DNA of 64,000 nt, from contig CAYTWB010000002.1 of the NCBI GenBank assembly GCA_964441945.1, positions 124,001 to 188,000 of the forward strand, in the 5' to 3' direction. This stretch comes from JADGQM01 sp964441945. GTDB taxonomy: Bacteria > Desulfobacterota > Syntrophobacteria > Syntrophobacterales > Syntrophobacteraceae. Below, in pieces: positions 60,708 to 64,000 of the stretch. Every line of letters starts with the position of its first letter. Positions within the stretch are counted from its first letter, which is position 1. A program made the translations under genes and the position numbers. The notes under the pieces are model-generated. The model saw only the letters and a program-made list of their open reading frames with translations, did no database searches and was not told the DNA's origin.

Positions 60708-61343
60708 ATGCAGAAGAAGTTTCCTTTCATGACCCTGGGTTTTGTTCTTTTGGTGTTGTGTGCCCCTTTGTTTTTTGACTCCACAGGCCTTGCAGCCACT
60801 TCTCCCATGGGGCTGATTCAGTCTGGGACGGACCGTGCCCTGCAAATACTGAGGAGTGCTCAATCCGGTTCCGGACCGGGACTTCGCGAGCGCCGGGCGG
60901 AGATTTTGCAGATTGTTGACGAGTATTTCGATTTCCAGGAGATGGCGAAACGCGCTCTCGGTCGTCCCTGGAAAGATCAGTCCCCGCAGAAACAGCAGGA
61001 GTTTGTGGACCTCTTCAAGCAGCTGATCTTCAACAACTATGTCGGCCGGGTGGAGACCTATACCGGTACCAATGAGCGGGTGGTCTACGATGAGGAGAAG
61101 ATTGAGGGCGAATACGCACTCGTGAAGACTCGGGTGCTGGATTACAAAAACACCAATGTTCAGCTCGATTACAGGCTCCGCCGGATAAAGGGTGAATGGA
61201 AGGTCTACGACGTGATTGTGGAAGGGGTGAGCCTGGTTGAAAACTATCGGGGGCAGTTCAATTCCATCCTGGCAGGCAAACCCTTTGATTCTCTTCTTGC
61301 GCAGTTGCGGGAAAAGGTCGCCAGCGACAAGGGCACACTTTGA
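60708..61343 (+). CDS. mlaC: MlaC-like phospholipid-binding periplasmic protein
   Basis: MlaC shuttles phospholipids between the outer membrane and the inner-membrane Mla ABC complex. The 211-residue precursor has a signal peptide (MQKKFPFMTLGFVLLVLC, ending LAA) and the family fold: YFDFQEMAKRALGRPW, FVDLFKQLIFNNYVGRVETY, then YRLRRIKGEWKVYDVIVEGVSLVENYRGQF at the C-terminus. GAGGTGACA precedes the ATG at 60708. The partner genes mlaD/E/F are not next to it, but an ABC ATPase lies 2 kb downstream that is of another type. The Ttg2D name is a synonym. Confidence 0.92.
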   Translation: MQKKFPFMTLGFVLLVLCAPLFFDSTGLAATSPMGLIQSGTDRALQILRSAQSGSGPGLRERRAEILQIVDEYFDFQEMAKRALGRPWKDQSPQKQQEFVDLFKQLIFNNYVGRVETYTGTNERVVYDEEKIEGEYALVKTRVLDYKNTNVQLDYRLRRIKGEWKVYDVIVEGVSLVENYRGQFNSILAGKPFDSLLAQLREKVASDKGTL

Positions 61344-61366
61344 GCCGGGGCGGAAGCCGGAAGCCG

Positions 61367-62062
61367 ATGGAACCTCCTGCAGCCGCCGACCATGAGGGCC
61401 ACCGCAAGCGGCTGCGTGAGCGCTTCACCCGAAGTGGCCTGGATGGGTTCCACGACCATGAAGTGCTTGAATTGCTGCTTTCCTTCGTTATTCCTCGCAG
61501 GGATGTCAAACCCCCGGCCAAGGCCCTTTTGAAGGAGTTCAGGACATTGGCCGGGGTTTTCGACGCTCCGCAGTCAAGCCTGCAGGGAACTCCGGGTGTT
61601 GGGCCTCAGGCAGCCACTCTCATTGCCGCTGTTCCCCGCCTTTTTGATCGATACCAGGAAGACCGGTGGAACAGGCATGACGAGAACAAAGTCCAGTCAA
61701 CCGACGATGCCGTATTGCTCCTGCGGTCTGAACTGGGTACGGAGCGCAATGAGGCCTTCTGTATTCTTGCTCTGAACAGCAAGAACCTTCTGCTTGCCAC
61801 CGAAAGAATCCAGGAAGGCAGTGTGAATCGCACGGCCGTTTTCCCCAGACTGGTTGTCGAGGCCATTGTGAAGCATCATGCCACCTCCGTCATTCTGGCT
61901 CACAATCATCCCGGTGGCGACCCCAGCCCATCCGCGGCAGACCGGCAATTGACACGCAAATTGAAAAAGCTTCTGAACGATCTCGATGTTCATGTTCATG
62001 ACCACATTATCATTGCGGGTCTGCAGTACTATTCCTTTGCGGAACATGGAGAACTCGAATGA
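61367..62062 (+). CDS. radC: RadC/JAB-domain DNA repair-like protein
   Basis: RadC proteins carry a JAMM metallo-domain and a helix-hairpin-helix; the cellular role is still unclear. Here the N-terminal helical part (HRKRLRERFTRSGLDGFHDH) is followed by an HhH (SLQGTPGVGPQAATLIAA) and the JAMM motif ILAHNHPGGDPSPSAAD near residue 180. Length from the ATG at 61367, which has GGAAG upstream, is 231 residues; a TTG at 61340 overlapping the mlaC stop is an alternative. Overlaps the next gene by ATGA. Confidence 0.92.
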   Translation: MEPPAAADHEGHRKRLRERFTRSGLDGFHDHEVLELLLSFVIPRRDVKPPAKALLKEFRTLAGVFDAPQSSLQGTPGVGPQAATLIAAVPRLFDRYQEDRWNRHDENKVQSTDDAVLLLRSELGTERNEAFCILALNSKNLLLATERIQEGSVNRTAVFPRLVVEAIVKHHATSVILAHNHPGGDPSPSAADRQLTRKLKKLLNDLDVHVHDHIIIAGLQYYSFAEHGELE

Positions 62063-63066
62063 ACGAGCAATTGATGGAGGCCGTTGTCGTTCTGGAATCG
62101 GGCAAGAAGGGGGACTGGAACAAGCTTGTTTTGAATACGGTCCCGCGCCCTTCACCAGACGTCGGGCAGATCCTGGTGCGTGTTGAAGCCTGTTCTGTCA
62201 ACCGGGCGGACCTGCTTCAGCGGCGGGGGCTCTATCCTCCGCCCCCGGGAGCATCAACCATTCTGGGCCTGGACTTCGCAGGTGTGGTGATTGAAACGGC
62301 TCCCGGCGTTGCCGGCTGGAAGCCGGGCGAGCGGGTATTCGGGATCGTCGCCGGAGGAGGATACGGTCGCTACGTCACCGTGGCATCGAGCCATCTGGTC
62401 GGCATACCGGAGAATCTCGATTTTGTCGGGGCCGCTGCGGCAGCCGAGGTGTTTTTCACCGCTTTTTTCAACCTCTTTATGGAAGCGGGGCTGAAGGCGG
62501 GTGAAACACTCCTGGTGCATGGGGGGGGCAGCGGAGTGGGAACGGCGGCGATTCAACTGGCCAAGGCACAGGGTGTGAGGACGATCATCACTGCCGGTTC
62601 TGCCGAAAAGATCGAACGATGCCTGGATTTGGGGGCTGCTTTCGGGATCAACTACAGGACCGAAGACTTTGCGGAACGCGTCCAGGAAATCACGGCCGGC
62701 CGGGGTGTGGATGTCATTCTGGATTGGATCGGGGCTTCCTATCTCAGCAAGCACATCGAAATTCTCAGGTCACGAGGCCGGCTGGTTGTGATCGGACTCA
62801 TGAGCGGGCACAAGGCCGAGATCTCTCTTGCCCCCCTCCTGACCAAACGGCTTCGCCTGATCGGCTCGGTGCTTCGCAGCCAGTCCGATGAAGAAAAGGC
62901 TTTTCTGGCCCACGCCTTTACAGAACAGGTCGTACCACTCCTGCAGTCGGGTAGGGTGCACCCGGTTGTCGATCGAGTCTTCTCCATTCGGGACGTCGAA
63001 GAGGCGCACCGGTATCTGCAGGAGGACCGGCATTTCGGCAAGATCGTATTGAGCTGGGAACCATGA
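62059..63066 (+). CDS. Zinc-less MDR quinone oxidoreductase (TP53I3/PIG3-like)
   Basis: A 335-residue medium-chain dehydrogenase/reductase of the NAD(P)H:quinone oxidoreductase group. The catalytic GroES-like domain has CSVNRADLLQRRGLYPPPPG; the Rossmann domain has VHGGGSGVGTAAIQLAK near residue 155 and GVDVILDWIG. Zinc ligands of alcohol dehydrogenases are missing, as in this branch. The pattern at the substrate site fits PIG3-type enzymes. It starts inside the radC stop (ATGA), so the genes are co-translated. The physiological substrate is unknown. Confidence 0.92.
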   Translation: MNEQLMEAVVVLESGKKGDWNKLVLNTVPRPSPDVGQILVRVEACSVNRADLLQRRGLYPPPPGASTILGLDFAGVVIETAPGVAGWKPGERVFGIVAGGGYGRYVTVASSHLVGIPENLDFVGAAAAAEVFFTAFFNLFMEAGLKAGETLLVHGGGSGVGTAAIQLAKAQGVRTIITAGSAEKIERCLDLGAAFGINYRTEDFAERVQEITAGRGVDVILDWIGASYLSKHIEILRSRGRLVVIGLMSGHKAEISLAPLLTKRLRLIGSVLRSQSDEEKAFLAHAFTEQVVPLLQSGRVHPVVDRVFSIRDVEEAHRYLQEDRHFGKIVLSWEP

Positions 63067-63090
63067 GGCAACAACGATGGACAGGGAACC

Positions 63091-63975
63091 ATGAACGGCA
63101 CAATGCACCATAAGTGGACTTGCATGGAAAATGTCTCCTTCGTAAGAGGGCGGCGTCTGATAGTGGACGGGCTTTCCTGGGACATCCACCCGGAGGACAA
63201 CTGGGTGGTTCTCGGGGCAAACGGCTCCGGTAAGACAACCCTTCTTCGGCTTCTGGCCGGCTACCTTTGGCCCACTCAAGGCCATATCACGGTACTGGGT
63301 GAGGCATTCGGCCACACCGACCTGCGCGAACTGCGAAAAAAGATCGGATGGGTGGGCTCTTTTCTCGAAGCGCAGATTCCCCCCTCCAGCCGCCCCGTTG
63401 ACCTGATTGTAAGCGGGAAATACGCTTCGATCGGCATTTTCGAGGACCCCAGGGAAGAGGACTTCGAGGAGGGCATGGAGCTGGCCCGACGCCTGAATTG
63501 TTCCAACATCCTTGATTTGCCGTATGGGGTCCTTTCTCAGGGAGAAAAGCAAAGACTGCTGATCGCCCGGGCCTTGATCCACAAGCCACGGCTCTTGATC
63601 CTCGACGAACCCTGTGCCGGGCTGGACCTTGTCGCCAGGGAGCAGTTGCTTGATACCCTCGAACACCTGGGGAAGGCGCAGGGAGGACCGGCCATGATCT
63701 TTGTGACCCACCATCTTCAGGAAATCATGCCGAGTTTTACCCATGCGCTGCTGCTCAGGCAGGGACGCTGTGTGGCCCAGGGGGAAAAGCAGGAGATCCT
63801 GCGCTCCGAACTCCTGACTCGGACCTTTGGGATCCCGGTCAAAGTGAACAAAGAGGGGGATCGCTACTGGTCAAGGGTCCCTTTTGGATGGAGCGCGAGT
63901 CAGTCCTGGATCGGGTCTTCCGATGACGGACGTCATCCCGCGGTTCAACACGGCTCAGAGCGAAACGGCCATTAA
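63091..63975 (+). CDS. ABC transporter ATP-binding protein (YlmA/ModF-like)
   Basis: A 294-residue single ABC ATPase. Walker A is VLGANGSGKTTLLRLL near residue 45, the signature is LSQGEKQRLLIARAL near 148, Walker B is LLILDEPCAGLD near 168 and the switch His is in VTHH near 202. It resembles the YlmA/ModF type, whose transported substrate is not established. The last 25 residues are low-complexity and unlike the family. No permease gene is visible before the window ends. CAGGGAACC precedes the ATG. Confidence 0.9.
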   Translation: MNGTMHHKWTCMENVSFVRGRRLIVDGLSWDIHPEDNWVVLGANGSGKTTLLRLLAGYLWPTQGHITVLGEAFGHTDLRELRKKIGWVGSFLEAQIPPSSRPVDLIVSGKYASIGIFEDPREEDFEEGMELARRLNCSNILDLPYGVLSQGEKQRLLIARALIHKPRLLILDEPCAGLDLVAREQLLDTLEHLGKAQGGPAMIFVTHHLQEIMPSFTHALLLRQGRCVAQGEKQEILRSELLTRTFGIPVKVNKEGDRYWSRVPFGWSASQSWIGSSDDGRHPAVQHGSERNGH

Positions 63976-64000
63976 CCTCCCCGGGCAACGAGGAATAGAT

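Overview
The window looks like chromosome of an anaerobic Desulfobacterota-type bacterium (the former Deltaproteobacteria; a sulfate reducer or syntroph of the Syntrophobacter kind is my guess). The signs are a selenocysteine elongation factor, a nickel-hydrogenase maturation operon, a NifA-like sigma-54 activator, GlnB/GlnD, AMMECR1/Memo proteins and several families frequent in that group. The taxon is inferred from gene content and not established. No rRNA, CRISPR array, phage or intact insertion sequence was seen.

Left part (1-12.3 kb): a partial Dabb protein, selB, a tRNA-His just upstream of selB on the same strand, a hypothetical protein, an exported Memo-AMMECR1 fusion, a plus-strand operon FAH hydrolase - SIR2 deacylase - AtuA - DUF4387, a minus-strand operon LUD protein - YgjP-like metallopeptidase - YprB-like nuclease, and one open frame that joins a CDF metal transporter to a formyltransferase. 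Next come hypA-hypB-hypF-hypD-hypE without hypC, followed by a radical SAM gene (12.5-19.3 kb). Housekeeping follows: mutS, an amidase, an RNase II/R family gene, a cyclophilin, then corC-like - lnt - prfB on the minus strand. prfB carries the classical programmed +1 frameshift. speD and speB form a polyamine pair behind a strong promoter and a leader of about 185 nt. glnB - glnD - a receiver/GGDEF protein form one unit, near nadE and the NifA-like activator. Then come a TIM-barrel isomerase, a thiamine-binding protein, khpA and a Lon-like protease.

Accessory part (43-57 kb): a secreted chagasin-like (I42) inhibitor lies directly upstream of a secreted papain-like protease, which suggests a matched inhibitor-protease pair. 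After a nitroreductase comes the most unusual locus, a minus-strand operon with several start/stop overlaps (56.5 to 46.3 kb): an HsdM methyltransferase carrying its own N-terminal PD-(D/E)xK nuclease-like domain, HsdS, RhuM, a 56-residue small protein, two related winged-helix proteins, a DndD-like SMC ATPase and a DndE-like domain fused to a HerA/FtsK-type ATPase. No HsdR and no DndA/B/C are present. It reads as a composite of type I restriction-modification and Dnd parts. hsdM is cut by an in-frame TGA and the dndE-herA gene by a frameshift. Next to it a DUF4258/YgiT toxin-antitoxin pair is also degraded. The island may therefore be decaying, or the consensus may contain errors.

Right part (57-64 kb): fabD - glgX - a small membrane protein on the minus strand, and mlaC - radC - quinone oxidoreductase - ABC ATPase on the plus strand.
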